Positions 34,750-43,699 are shown, counted from the stretch's first letter. The stretch is 64,000 bases of DNA from Desulfococcus multivorans (GCF_001854245.1 NZ_CP015381.1:2763001-2827000); one strand, 5' to 3'. The notes: generated by a model from the sequence alone, not told the origin. Numbers and translations: made by a program.

Positions 34750-35330
34750 ATGGATGCACGCAAACTTGCGCCGGAAGTACGGCAGCTAATCGGAAATCAG
34801 GCAATTCGACTTCGTAAATCCGAAGAAAATACAAAGAGATCGCAGAAATTGTCGGGGTTCATTTCATGACCGTTTGCGAGTAACGCAAAAAATATGAGCG
34901 TGAGGGAGCAAAGGCGATCCAGATCGAAAAGCGCGGCCGCCGGCACGGCAGTTGCCGGACCTTGAGTCCGGATCAGGAAAAAGAGGTTCAGAAGACCATT
35001 TACGACAAATTCCTGACCGGCTCAAATTGTCTATCGCGCTTTGGATGCACTCCACGCCGCGGTCCAACACCTGATCAAAGAGCGCTTTTCCACCAACATG
35101 CCCATACGGCCGATTGATAAATAACTGAAGCGATGGGGGTTTACGCACCGGAGGCCGCTGAGGCGGGCTTTCGGACAGCACCCCAGGGTGGTAGAAAAAT
35201 AATTTGATGAAGCGTATCCGGATAAATATCTCAACTGCGACTCAAGGCTGGTGTCCATCCAAGCGTATCGGCGAGAACGAAAGCTCAATTGAAGAAAAAA
35301 GCGATATCACGCCTGCGCAGGCTTCAAAAC
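34750..35330 (+). pseudogene. degenerate IS630-family transposase
   Basis: Fragments in shifting frames read MDARKLAPEVRQLIG (the helix-turn-helix start), LSPDQEKEVQKTIYDKFL, ALWTRRAVQHLIKERFSTNM, then PIRTIDKYLKRWGFT, RRPLRRAFGQHPRVVEK and FDEAYPDKYL. This is the order of an IS630 transposase. Several frameshifts and stops interrupt it, and the DDE catalytic part is lost. The relic fills the space between the ior promoter and the end of the CoA-transferase gene. Confidence 0.75.
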
Positions 35331-35426
35331 TACCGACTCGAGTGATGAAGTACCTGAAGCATCCTGAAATTCGCTATGCGGTATGTTCAGCTGTTTAACT
35401 GCCAAATTGATACTTGCATTCCCATT

Positions 35427-37313
35427 TCACGTAGGTTCTTTATCAGAGTCACTGAAATCCATTACAATTTCAATCTCGCTGCTCTCATAGCTGTATGTTG
35501 CGTTGGGATACCGCTTTTTAAATACATGGCACATGGATGCATTCTCGCGAAGGGTTGTGGCGGTAAACATGGTAAATCCGTTCTTTCGGGCAATGCGTTC
35601 AAGCTGTTTCAGTAGAAATGAGGCAATGCCCATACCCTGGTAGTCTTCCCGTACGACAAAGGCGACCTCCGCCAGAGAGTTCCCTGAATCCAGATAGGTC
35701 CCGATGGCGACAATCTGCTTATGGCGCTTTTTCTGGACCAATCCGATGAGGAACATGTTTCTTCGATAATCCACACCTGCATATTGACCCTGAATCATTT
35801 CATGGGAGAAAATTTTTTTCTCGTAAAAAAACCGCCTGTAGATAGTCTCTTTCCGAAGCGAGTAGAAAAAATTCCGGTATGCAAACTCATCAGACGGCAG
35901 CAGGGGACGGAATAGAATTGTTTTTCCGTTTTTCAACTCCATGGATTCCTTATATTCCTCAAGAAAAATAAGGTCCTCGGCCGCCGGCGGAAGCTGATCC
36001 GGAAAGATATAGCCCCGGGATTTGGCTTCCTCGATCAGATCGTTCCGGAATTGGGGATGGGCGATCTGGGTGAGCTCCATGACACGCTGATAAATGCTTT
36101 TTCCCTGAAGTTCGGCAATGCCGTATTCCGTAATGACGATATCGACGTCCGCACGCGTTGTCGCCAGACCGGCGCCGTCGCTGAGGCTGGCGACAATCCT
36201 TGAAACAGTACCCTTTTCAGTGTGCGCCGTGGACGGCAGTGCGATAATGGAGAAGCCGTCGTCCGACAAGGCGGCCCCCCGCAGAAAATCCACCTGGTCG
36301 CCGATACCGCTGTAAAATTTATTTCCCAGCGAATCCGCACATACCTGTCCGGTCAGATCCACCTGCAGTGCCGAACTGATGGAGATGAAATTGTCGTTCT
36401 GAGCGATGACCTTCGGGTTGTTCACAAAATCCGACGATCGGAAATAGAACATGGGATTGTTGTGAACGTAATCATAAATTTTTTGTGATCCCATGCACAG
36501 AGATGCCACGATTCTTCCGGGGATAAAGGTCTTTTTCTTGTTGGTGATGACCTTTTTCTCCAGGAGCGAAAGCAGACCGTCCGTGATCACCTGGGTGTGG
36601 ATACCCAGGTCTTTCTTCTTGTCCAGGAATTTCAAGACGGCATTGGGAAGATAGCCAAAGCCGATCTGGATCGTGGCGCCGTCGTCAACGACCTGGGAGA
36701 TATACATCCCGATACGGCGGCTGATTTCCGTTTCACTCTCGTTGAGAATGCGAACGGATTCGACGAGAGGCTCGTCATGCAGCACAAAATAATCGATGTC
36801 ATCCACATGGACAAAACTGTCTCCCCATGTATTGGGCATTCTGGAATTGACCTGGGCGATGACCAGTTTGGCTGATGTCATGCCGGCGAGAGTGATGTCG
36901 ACCGATACGCCAAGGCTGCAATACCCGAACGCATCCGGAGGACTGACCTGAATCAACGCCACATCCAACGCGATCCTGCCGCTGTAAAAAAGCTTCGGGA
37001 TCTGGGAAAGATACGTGGGGATGTAGTCGATCTTCCCCACGGAAGCCGCCCTTCTCATGGCCCAACTGATGAAAAACAATTTGAGGGAGAAACGCTTCAG
37101 GAAGGTTTCATCTTCCACAAACTGTGACAGGGTGGAGGAAAGCATCTGGTATACCATGATGTCCTGCATATTCATATCCTGTACCATGGTTTTGATCAGA
37201 TGCTGAGGCTCACCGCAGCCGGTGCCGATAAAGACCCGGCTTCCCTGCCTGATGTTTGATATGGCCTTTGCAGCATCCAGAACCTTTTCAGGGCAGTACT
37301 GATTTAAATCCAT
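35427..37313 (-). CDS. acetyl-CoA hydrolase/transferase-family CoA-transferase fused to a GNAT domain
   Basis: A 628-residue two-domain protein. Residues about 1-450 belong to the acetyl-CoA hydrolase/4-hydroxybutyrate CoA-transferase family (VFIGTGCGEPQHLIKTMV, VVDDGATIQIGFGYLPNAVL, and VDIVITEYGIAELQGKSIYQ near the end). They exchange CoA between acyl-CoA and a free acid through a glutamyl-CoA intermediate. From about residue 465 a GNAT acetyltransferase follows (ILFRPLLPSDEFAYRNFF, then the acetyl-CoA loop VREDYQGMGIASFLL). The fusion could mean that the enzyme or a partner is acetylated in response to acetyl-CoA. Neighbours are an IS relic and a divergent peptidase gene, so the substrate is open. 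Confidence 0.88.
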   Translation of the reverse strand: MDLNQYCPEKVLDAAKAISNIRQGSRVFIGTGCGEPQHLIKTMVQDMNMQDIMVYQMLSSTLSQFVEDETFLKRFSLKLFFISWAMRRAASVGKIDYIPTYLSQIPKLFYSGRIALDVALIQVSPPDAFGYCSLGVSVDITLAGMTSAKLVIAQVNSRMPNTWGDSFVHVDDIDYFVLHDEPLVESVRILNESETEISRRIGMYISQVVDDGATIQIGFGYLPNAVLKFLDKKKDLGIHTQVITDGLLSLLEKKVITNKKKTFIPGRIVASLCMGSQKIYDYVHNNPMFYFRSSDFVNNPKVIAQNDNFISISSALQVDLTGQVCADSLGNKFYSGIGDQVDFLRGAALSDDGFSIIALPSTAHTEKGTVSRIVASLSDGAGLATTRADVDIVITEYGIAELQGKSIYQRVMELTQIAHPQFRNDLIEEAKSRGYIFPDQLPPAAEDLIFLEEYKESMELKNGKTILFRPLLPSDEFAYRNFFYSLRKETIYRRFFYEKKIFSHEMIQGQYAGVDYRRNMFLIGLVQKKRHKQIVAIGTYLDSGNSLAEVAFVVREDYQGMGIASFLLKQLERIARKNGFTMFTATTLRENASMCHVFKKRYPNATYSYESSEIEIVMDFSDSDKEPT

Positions 37314-37620
37314 GCGTTGTCTTTCTATGTCTCACGGGCGTCTGAAAACGCTGATGCAGGGTCTGTTAGAATGGTTGCGGTCCAGACCTTTTTGTTTGGT
37401 TCAACACATACCGGAAGCCGGTACTCTCTGGAAACGTCTCTACCCGTATAACCATGTTATTCAAACGAGTTGAGCCCGATATGGGCATATTCACACATTT
37501 TTTTCTTGCAATGGAGCACTATCACGTTGTAGCTATAATGTAAACACAATTAAAACCATAATGATACTCCGGTTCAACTGGCGGCATCGTGTGGACGGAT
37601 CAAGCAAAAGGAGTGACAAG
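37314..37620. other. divergent intergenic region
   Basis: This separates the CoA-transferase gene (minus) from the M24 peptidase gene (plus). A TATAAT box is at 37534-37539 in an AT-rich stretch reading towards the peptidase, but no good -35 box is at the right distance (TTGCAA at 37506 is 22 bases away). I see no RNA gene or coding frame beyond the 5' extension of the peptidase frame. Confidence 0.4.
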
Positions 37621-38832
37621 ATGAATTCCGTTGAATCCATCAACCCGTTTAAAGTTCCCAGGAGCGAAATCGATCAGCGGATCGCCAACCTGCAAACCGC
37701 TATGCAAAAAACCGGCATGGATGCCGTGTTCATTGTTCAGCATCAGGATCTGTACTATTTTTCGGGGACTGCCCAGAATGCCGTTTTGTATATTCCGGCG
37801 GAAGCGGCCCCGACGTTGTTCGTCAGGAAATACATGCCAAGGGCGGAAGTGGAATCGGCCATAGCGCGCAAAATAGAAATCAACTCCGTCAGGAATCTCC
37901 CCGGCCTGATCAGCGATATTTATGGCGGCACGGCCAAACAGATCGGATTTGAACTCGATGTCATGCCGGTAAACGAGTTCCGGTTTTACCGCAAAATTCT
38001 CGGCCCCGAAAAATGCGCGGACGCCTCCCTCCTCATCCTGAACACACGCATGGTCAAATCCCGGTGGGAAATCGCCCAGATGAAAAAAACCACCCGGCTA
38101 TCCGCCGCCGTCTTCAATTATATTAGGACAGTGATCCAACCGGGAATTTCGGAAATCGAATTTTCCGGAATCTATGAGGCTTACGCCAGAAAGCACGGCC
38201 ATGCCGCCGGGCTTCGGGTCAGGGACTACCGGAGCGAAATTTACAACTGGCACGTATTGTCGGGCGAAAGCGGCGGCATGGTCGGCCTGCTGGACGCCCC
38301 GGCAAGCGGCATGGGTACCTCTCCGGCCTTTCCGTGCGGTGCATCCGGCAAACTTCTGGCGGCCGGAGAACCCATCATGATCGACCTGGGGATCGTGATC
38401 AACGGCTACCATTCAGACGAAACCCGGATGTTCGCCATCGGCGACATGCCCAAACCGGCCGAGGATGCGTGCCGTGCGGTCGTCGATATCCACAATTCGG
38501 TCCTTGAAGCGGTAAAACCTGGTGTCAGCGTCGACGAACTCTTTGAGGTTTCAGTCTCCAGAGCCCATCAGTTGGGATATGCGGATCAATATCTCGGTCC
38601 GCCCGGCTACAAGGTAAAGTTCATCGGACACGGCGTGGGCGTCGAACTGGTCGAACCGCCCTTTGTGGCTAAAGGTAGAAAAGATGTCCTGACACCAGGC
38701 ATGACCATCGCTCTCGAGCCCAAAATGGTGTTCGAAAAACAATTTTCAGCAGGCATTGAAAGCATGTTTGTCGTCACCGAAACAGGGGCCGAAATGCTCA
38801 GTGAGGTGCCCACGGATATTTTCATCTGTTGA
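37621..38832 (+). CDS. M24-family metallopeptidase (Xaa-Pro aminopeptidase/creatinase fold)
   Basis: A 403-residue pita-bread-fold protein. I start it at the ATG at 37621, preceded by AAAGGAGTGACAAG. The frame extends 20 codons upstream without homology. The N-terminal creatinase domain contains DAVFIVQHQDLYYFSGTAQN. The C-terminal catalytic domain carries all five metal ligands: two Asp in MIDLGIVINGYHSDETRMF, His in FIGHGVGVELVEPP, Glu in IALEPKMVF and Glu in VVTETGAEML. It should be an active proline-specific peptidase or an amidinohydrolase-like enzyme. It ends 150 bases before the dienoyl-CoA hydratase gene, which has its own promoter, so a role in aromatic degradation is not implied. 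Confidence 0.9.
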   Translation: MNSVESINPFKVPRSEIDQRIANLQTAMQKTGMDAVFIVQHQDLYYFSGTAQNAVLYIPAEAAPTLFVRKYMPRAEVESAIARKIEINSVRNLPGLISDIYGGTAKQIGFELDVMPVNEFRFYRKILGPEKCADASLLILNTRMVKSRWEIAQMKKTTRLSAAVFNYIRTVIQPGISEIEFSGIYEAYARKHGHAAGLRVRDYRSEIYNWHVLSGESGGMVGLLDAPASGMGTSPAFPCGASGKLLAAGEPIMIDLGIVINGYHSDETRMFAIGDMPKPAEDACRAVVDIHNSVLEAVKPGVSVDELFEVSVSRAHQLGYADQYLGPPGYKVKFIGHGVGVELVEPPFVAKGRKDVLTPGMTIALEPKMVFEKQFSAGIESMFVVTETGAEMLSEVPTDIFIC

Positions 38833-38901
38833 GCGGCAGATGGAAAAACGCTGAATGCGCTCCAGTCATTAGAAACAATTTGAGCCGCTAGAATTTTTTT
38901 C

Positions 38902-38930
38902 TTGACAAGGACAAACCAAGTCTTGTAACA
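38902..38930 (+). promoter_or_regulatory. sigma70-type promoter (P4) of the benzoyl-CoA lower-pathway genes
   Basis: TTTTCTTGACA has its -35 box at 38902-38907. A weak -10 region (TGTAAC or GTAACA) follows after 16-17 bases. The start resembles P1-P3, but the -10 box is poor, as expected for an activated or repressed promoter. Confidence 0.5.
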
Positions 38931-38941
38931 GTGCAGTTACA
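38924..38941. promoter_or_regulatory. palindromic operator candidate overlapping the dch -10 region
   Basis: TGTAACAGTGCAGTTACA has perfect 6-bp arms around a 6-base centre. It overlaps the -10 box and lies 45 bases before the dch start codon. Size and position fit a TetR- or GntR-type repressor. The regulator gene is not adjacent. Confidence 0.5.
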
Positions 38942-38985
38942 TAACAGCTTTTTTATAACTACAATGAAGCCGAGGAAAACGATCA

Positions 38986-39753
38986 ATGACCTTGAACTAT
39001 CTGAAGTTGGAAAAAACCGAAGGCGTGGCGACCGTCAAGCTGGCCAGACCCAAGCACAATGTACTCGATATCGCCATGATGAGGGAACTCAACACTGTGC
39101 TGAAGCAACTCGCGGATGATGCCGCTCTCAAATGCCTTGTGCTTTCCGGCGAAGGTCCCAGCTGGTGTGCCGGCGTCGAGGTGGGCGATCACAAACCCGA
39201 GTTGGTGGACGACATGATCCAGACCTTCAACGGCATTTTTGAAAACCTGGACCGGATCGAAGTTCCCACCATCGCTGCGGTTCACGGCGCTTGTCTCGGC
39301 GGCGGCATGGAAGTGGCCATCGCCTGCGACCTGATTGTCGCGTCGGAAAAAGCCGTGTTTGGCCAACCGGAAATCAAATTGGGCTTTTTCCCTCCCTATG
39401 CGGCGTTTCGTCTCCCGCAACTGGTGGGACCCGCCAAGGCTATCGAGATCTGCACAACGGGAAGGCGCTACACCGCAGCCCAGGCTTTCGCCATGGGGCT
39501 GGTTTCCCAGCTTGCCGCGCCTGAGAATTTCGAGGCCGACCTGAACACCCTGATCGGAGAGATCCGGTACAACAGCCCGCTGATCCTGCGGCTGAACAAA
39601 AAGGCCGTCAAGGCACATCTGGGCATGGATATGGCTCGGGGGATCGCCGGGGTCAGCGATTTGTTTCTCAACACCCTCATGAAGACCGAAGATACGCTGG
39701 AAGGCATCAAAAGCTTTGAAGAAAAGCGAAAACCGGAGTGGAAAAACCGATAA
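38986..39753 (+). CDS. dch: cyclohexa-1,5-dienecarbonyl-CoA hydratase
   Basis: A 255-residue crotonase-family protein. The motif WCAGVEVGDHKPELVDDMI is the one I associate with dienoyl-CoA hydratases (Dch/BamR) rather than general enoyl-CoA hydratases. The oxyanion loop GACLGGGMEVAIACD and FGQPEIKLGFFPPYAAFRL follow. The reaction is water addition to the two-electron reduced benzoyl-CoA, giving 6-hydroxycyclohex-1-ene-carbonyl-CoA. The downstream neighbour is the ring-opening hydrolase, which supports the assignment. The RBS before the ATG is GAGGAAA. The dehydrogenase between Dch and Oah (Had/BamQ) is not in the window. Confidence 0.88.
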   Translation: MTLNYLKLEKTEGVATVKLARPKHNVLDIAMMRELNTVLKQLADDAALKCLVLSGEGPSWCAGVEVGDHKPELVDDMIQTFNGIFENLDRIEVPTIAAVHGACLGGGMEVAIACDLIVASEKAVFGQPEIKLGFFPPYAAFRLPQLVGPAKAIEICTTGRRYTAAQAFAMGLVSQLAAPENFEADLNTLIGEIRYNSPLILRLNKKAVKAHLGMDMARGIAGVSDLFLNTLMKTEDTLEGIKSFEEKRKPEWKNR

Positions 39754-40036
39754 AAGGAAAAGGGCCTGTGCCTGCACTGATGGTTCGATGCCGCCAACCC
39801 TGATCCCGCCGCCCTGACTGTCTTATGCATTATCAGCGGCCTTTCCCGGGTTGCTGCCCTGCAAATCGCCGCGATTCGCTGCGAACCCAAATGCTCGAGC
39901 AAATCACCTGATCGGGATCGCCTTTCAGGTGATGAAAAAAGATTCTACAATCAGTCGTATGATACGGCGACTGACAGGATGACGGTATCTGAAACTGACT
40001 ATACACAAAAAGATGGCTTGCAAGGAGGTTAACGAC
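39754..40036 (+). other. intergenic region between dch and oah with inverted repeats
   Basis: Two inverted repeats stand out: TCACCTG/CAGGTGA (39904-39932), which could be a hairpin after dch, and CAGTCG/CGACTG (39952-39973), 64 bases before the oah start, which could be an operator. I see no convincing -35/-10 pair or -24/-12 element. Confidence 0.4.
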
Positions 40037-41170
40037 ATGAGCGATATCAAATGGCTGCCGAGAGAATTCGGTGTAAAGGATCACCACCTGTGGGGGGAAG
40101 ATATTTTTTCGAAGGAAGCGCCCGGGGTGATTTTCGAAAAGAAACCGATCATCGATCCCCAGGGCAATGCCGTTGAAGGACTTTACTCGGCCTGGGTCAC
40201 CCTCAACAACCCCAACCAGTACAACTCCTACACCACCGAAATGGTCAAGGCCGTGATCGCCGGTTTTCACCGGGCCTCGGCAGACACCTCCGTCGTGGCC
40301 TGCGTCTTCACCGCCGTCGGGGACAGGGCCTTCTGCACCGGCGGGAACACCAAGGAGTATGCGGAGTATTACGCCCGCCGCCCCAATGAATACGGTATTT
40401 ACATGGATCTCTTCAACGCCATGGTGGACGCCATCCTCACATGCAAGAAGCCGACGATCTGCCGGGTGAACGGCATGCGGGTGGGCGGCGGCCAGGAGAT
40501 CGGGATGGCCACCGATTTGACCGTGTCCAGCGACCTGGCCATTTTCGGACAGGCCGGCGCACGGCACGGATCGGCGCCGGACGGCGGGAGCACCGATTTC
40601 CTTCCCTGGATGCTGCCCATGGAGCAGGCCATGTGGAACAGCGTCTCGTGCGAGCTCTGGAGCGCCTACAAAATGAGCCGGCTTGGGCTCATCACCAAAT
40701 GCGTGCCGGTCCTCAAGGAGAACGGCGAATGGATCTGCAACCCCCTGGTGATCACCGACAAATACCTGGACGGCGGGCAGCTGGTCTACGGGGAGTTCAA
40801 GGCCGGCGACGAGGCCAAAGCCGCCAAAGACAAGATCAAATCGATGTCCGCCGACTTCGAGCGGCTCGACAAGGAGATCGACAATATTCTCTGGACCTTC
40901 ACCAATCTCTTCCCGGGCTGCGTCATCAAAACCATCGAGGGCATCCGGCTGAAAAAGAAATTCTACTGGGATCAGGCCAAGGTCATCAACCGCCACTGGC
41001 TGGCCGCCAACATGAACGGCGAGGCCTTTCTGGGATTCAACGCCTTCAACACCAAGAAACTGACGGGTCGCGACACCATCGACTTCATTGAATTCCGAAG
41101 ACGCCAGGTCAACGGGGACGCCTTCGACGATGAGTTCATGGCCGCCGTTCTGGCCAAACCCAAGAAATAA
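40037..41170 (+). CDS. bamA: 6-oxocyclohex-1-ene-1-carbonyl-CoA hydrolase (ring opening)
   Basis: A 377-residue crotonase-superfamily hydrolase that adds water and cleaves the ring of 6-oxocyclohexenecarbonyl-CoA, giving 3-hydroxypimelyl-CoA. The start at 40037 has AAGGAGG seven bases upstream. An ATG eight codons earlier overlaps that RBS. Characteristic stretches are the N-terminal EFGVKDHHLWGEDIFSKEAP, SAWVTLNNPNQYNSYTTEMV, FCTGGNTKEYAEYYARRPNE, GMRVGGGQEIGMATDLT, GQAGARHGSAPDGGSTDFLP and LTGRDTIDFIEFRRRQVNG. The length matches the BamA/Oah family (about 376-381), a standard marker of anaerobic aromatic degradation. It is cytoplasmic and encoded 12 bases before the SDR gene. Confidence 0.95.
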   Translation: MSDIKWLPREFGVKDHHLWGEDIFSKEAPGVIFEKKPIIDPQGNAVEGLYSAWVTLNNPNQYNSYTTEMVKAVIAGFHRASADTSVVACVFTAVGDRAFCTGGNTKEYAEYYARRPNEYGIYMDLFNAMVDAILTCKKPTICRVNGMRVGGGQEIGMATDLTVSSDLAIFGQAGARHGSAPDGGSTDFLPWMLPMEQAMWNSVSCELWSAYKMSRLGLITKCVPVLKENGEWICNPLVITDKYLDGGQLVYGEFKAGDEAKAAKDKIKSMSADFERLDKEIDNILWTFTNLFPGCVIKTIEGIRLKKKFYWDQAKVINRHWLAANMNGEAFLGFNAFNTKKLTGRDTIDFIEFRRRQVNGDAFDDEFMAAVLAKPKK

Positions 41171-41182
41171 CGAGGAGGCACT

Positions 41183-41932
41183 ATGTTACTGGAAGGTAAA
41201 AACGCCATCGTCACCGGAGGATCACAGGGCATCGGCACCGCTGCTTCCCTGATGTTGGCCGAAGAAGGCGCCAATGTCTGTTTGACCTATCGAAAGCACA
41301 AGGAGGCGGCCGAGGAAGTCCGGGACCGGATTGTCGCAATGGGGCGAAAAGCCCTTTGCATTCAATGCGACATCGCCTCTTTTTCCCAGGCCGAAGCGGT
41401 GGTCAAAGCCACCGTGGAAGCCTTCGGCGGCCTTGACATCCTGGTCAACAACGCCGGGATGAACTGGGACGGCGTCTGCTGGAAAATGACGGAAGAACAA
41501 TGGGACCGGGTCATCGAGGTCAACCTCAAGGGCTACTTCAACTTCACCCGCCACGCGGCCCCCCTGTTCAAGGACCAGAAATCCGGGAAGATCATCAACG
41601 TGACCTCCATCAACGGGCTCCGGGGCAAGTTCGGACAAACCAATTATTCGGCCTCCAAGGCGGGCATCATCGGCTATACCAAGGCCGTGGCCAAGGAGCT
41701 CGGCGGATTCGGGGTCAACGTCAACGCCGTGGCACCGGGTCTGATCGAAACCGCCATGCTGAGGGAGTCCGAGGCCCGCGACAAGATCGTCGACATGGCC
41801 ATGGGGGAAATCGTCCTGAAGCGGGTGGGCCAACCCGAAGACCTGGCCAACGTCATCGCCTTTCTCGCCTCGGATCGTGCCCGGCACATCACCGGCGAGG
41901 TCATCAAGGTCGACGGCGGCCAGTACATTTAA
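41183..41932 (+). CDS. short-chain dehydrogenase, likely 3-hydroxypimelyl-CoA dehydrogenase
   Basis: A 249-residue classical SDR of FabG type. The cofactor motif TGGSQGIGTAASLM is near residue 12 and LVNNAGMNWDG near 85. The catalytic Ser-Tyr-Lys are in NVTSINGLRGKFGQTNYSAS followed by KAG, and the C-terminus is GEVIKVDGGQYI. It begins 12 bases after the ring-opening hydrolase, whose product is 3-hydroxypimelyl-CoA, and is followed by a thiolase. Oxidation of 3-hydroxypimelyl-CoA to 3-oxopimelyl-CoA is therefore the most economical role. The homologous fold also serves as 2-hydroxycyclohexanecarbonyl-CoA dehydrogenase (BadH) and 3-oxoacyl-ACP reductase, so the substrate needs proof. Confidence 0.85.
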   Translation: MLLEGKNAIVTGGSQGIGTAASLMLAEEGANVCLTYRKHKEAAEEVRDRIVAMGRKALCIQCDIASFSQAEAVVKATVEAFGGLDILVNNAGMNWDGVCWKMTEEQWDRVIEVNLKGYFNFTRHAAPLFKDQKSGKIINVTSINGLRGKFGQTNYSASKAGIIGYTKAVAKELGGFGVNVNAVAPGLIETAMLRESEARDKIVDMAMGEIVLKRVGQPEDLANVIAFLASDRARHITGEVIKVDGGQYI

Positions 41933-41951
41933 TCCAACTTCAATCCAACCG

Positions 41952-41974
41952 GCCTGCCGGACCATCCGGCAGGC
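41952..41974 (+). terminator. hairpin between SDR and thiolase genes
   Basis: GCCTGCCGG and CCGGCAGGC form a perfect 9-bp stem with a 5-base loop in the 62-base gap. There is no T-run, and the genes are surely one pathway. It is more likely an mRNA processing or stability element, or a partial attenuator, than a full terminator. Confidence 0.4.
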
Positions 41975-41994
41975 TGACATCAAGAGAGGACAGT

Positions 41995-43161
41995 ATGGGC
42001 AGAGTCGCGATCATCGGCGTGGGACAGAGCCGCTTTGTACGCAAGTATCCCGGATCGATCCGGGAATTGACATTCGAAGCTTTCAAGGAAGCCATGACCG
42101 ACGCCGGCATGACCGCAGGCGACATTGACGCCTCGGTGGTCTGTTCGGCGCCGGAGTATGACAAACAAAGATCCCCGGCAGGCATTTTCGCCGAGTACCT
42201 CGGTCTCAATCCTCAGCCGACTTTTTATGTGGAGACGCTGTGTTCGTCGAGCAGCACCGGCTTGAAGCTCGCCTATTCGCTGGTGGCCGCCGGGCTCCAT
42301 CATGCCGTGGCGGTGCTGGGATTTCAGAAGATGTCGGAGATCTCCTCGGCCGAATCGCAGGAGCGGATGGGCCGCGGCGCCGACATTCAGTGGGAAAGCC
42401 CCTTCGGCACCATGATGCCGGCCTATTACGCCCTGCATGCCCAGGCCCACATGAAAAAATTCGGGACGCGTCCCGAGGATCTGGCCGCCATCCGTGTCAA
42501 GGCCGCCACCTACGGCCAGATCAACGACCGGGCCGTGTACCGCAAGCCGGTCACCGAGGAGATGTTCGCCGACCCGGAACAGACCATGGCCGGGCCGGTG
42601 GCCAGCCCGCTCCGGGTTGGAGACTGCTGCGCCAATGCCGACGGGAGCTCCTGCCTCATCGTCGTCAGCGAAGAGCGCGCCAAAACCTTTTCGAAAAAGC
42701 CGGTCTGGGTCCTGGGCGTGGGCGCCGCCTCGGCGTCGGTGAACATGACCGGTCGGGACGATCTGGCCGGACTTGCCGTGGCCCGTCAGGCCGCGGATCA
42801 GGCCTATAAGATGGCCGGCGTCGGCCCGAAAGAGATCGACGTGGCCGAGGTGCATGACTGTTTCACCATCGCCGAGATGATGGCCTACGAGAATCTCGGC
42901 TTCGCCAAGCCCGGCGAGGGCAAGGAGCTGATTCAAGGCAAGGAGACCTACAAGGAGGGCAGCATCCCCGTCAACGTGGATGGCGGGCTCCTGTCCAAGG
43001 GTCATCCCATCGGGGCCACGGGCGGCTCCCAGGTCCGAACCATCGTCCTCCAGCTCAGGGGTGAGGCCGGACCCATGCAGGTCAAGGATCCGGAAATCGG
43101 GCTGGTGCATAATATCGGCGGTGTCGGACTTTACGGCAACGTCACCATCCTGGGACGATAG
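41995..43161 (+). CDS. SCP-x-like thiolase, probable 3-oxopimelyl-CoA thiolase
   Basis: A 388-residue thiolase. I start it at the ATG at 41995, preceded by AGAGAGGA. The frame is open for 165 more codons upstream, but that part overlaps the SDR gene and is a shadow. The nucleophilic Cys is in VETLCSSSSTGLKLAYSLVA, His in AEVHDCFTIAEM and His in GGLLSKGHPIGATGGSQV. The usual second Cys is replaced in VHNIGGVGLYG, as in SCP-x/lipid-transfer thiolases. Such thiolases often work with a small DUF35 protein, and one is encoded 13 bases downstream. Cleavage of 3-oxopimelyl-CoA to glutaryl-CoA plus acetyl-CoA fits the context. Confidence 0.87.
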   Translation: MGRVAIIGVGQSRFVRKYPGSIRELTFEAFKEAMTDAGMTAGDIDASVVCSAPEYDKQRSPAGIFAEYLGLNPQPTFYVETLCSSSSTGLKLAYSLVAAGLHHAVAVLGFQKMSEISSAESQERMGRGADIQWESPFGTMMPAYYALHAQAHMKKFGTRPEDLAAIRVKAATYGQINDRAVYRKPVTEEMFADPEQTMAGPVASPLRVGDCCANADGSSCLIVVSEERAKTFSKKPVWVLGVGAASASVNMTGRDDLAGLAVARQAADQAYKMAGVGPKEIDVAEVHDCFTIAEMMAYENLGFAKPGEGKELIQGKETYKEGSIPVNVDGGLLSKGHPIGATGGSQVRTIVLQLRGEAGPMQVKDPEIGLVHNIGGVGLYGNVTILGR

Positions 43162-43174
43162 GAGGGCTAATTAC

Positions 43175-43615
43175 ATGACAACCCCAAAAAAAGAAGCGGA
43201 TGTACGTTTCAAGAAATTCGGTACGGTAAGCTTTACCGACACCACCAAAGTCAACGACTTCATCGATCATCTGGAAGCCGGCAAGGTCACTGGAACCCTC
43301 TGCAAAAAATGCAACCGGCGCTTTTTCCCGCCCCGGGCCGACTGCTGCGACTGCCTGTCGAGCGATATGGAGTGGTTCGAGGTCTCGGGCACCGGCCGTC
43401 TGGTATCCTACAGCCGTCTCGAATATGCCCCCAGGGGCTTTGACGGCGATCTCCCCTATGCCATCGCTTTGCTCGACTACGGCGATTTCAAGGTGTTCGG
43501 CAGAATCGCCGCAGACATCCCCCTCGAGGAGATGGAGATCGGCATGTCTATGAAAGCCGTCTCCAACGTGCTCCCCAACGGGCAGTTGAACTATGTATTT
43601 CAGAAGGCCGAATAG
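43175..43615 (+). CDS. DUF35 OB-fold / Zn-ribbon acyl-CoA-associated protein
   Basis: A 146-residue protein with a rubredoxin-like zinc ribbon (CKKCNRRFFPPRADCCDC, near residues 43-60) followed by an OB-fold (GTGRLVSYSRLEYAPRGFDG). In other systems such proteins form obligate complexes with SCP-x-type thiolases or HMG-CoA synthases and bind the CoA moiety. It starts 13 bases after the thiolase stop with GGAGGG as RBS, so it is the thiolase partner here. It has no catalytic residues of its own. Confidence 0.88.
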   Translation: MTTPKKEADVRFKKFGTVSFTDTTKVNDFIDHLEAGKVTGTLCKKCNRRFFPPRADCCDCLSSDMEWFEVSGTGRLVSYSRLEYAPRGFDGDLPYAIALLDYGDFKVFGRIAADIPLEEMEIGMSMKAVSNVLPNGQLNYVFQKAE

Positions 43616-43699
43616 ACTCTCCGGCATCTGCCGGCCTGAATGAACGTCGATACCCCCCCGGCGGCCTCTCCTGCCGTCGGGCCTCCTGAGGCACGGCGG

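Noticed and set aside
37506-37539. Promoter with TTGCAA and TATAAT ahead of the M24 peptidase
   Set aside because: The spacing is 22 bases, too long for a standard promoter. Only the TATAAT box is noted.
41500-41994. 165-codon N-terminal extension of the SCP-x thiolase
   Set aside because: It overlaps the SDR gene in another frame, is rich in Arg, Gly and Pro as frame shadows usually are, and the thiolase begins with MGRVAIIGVG at a good RBS.
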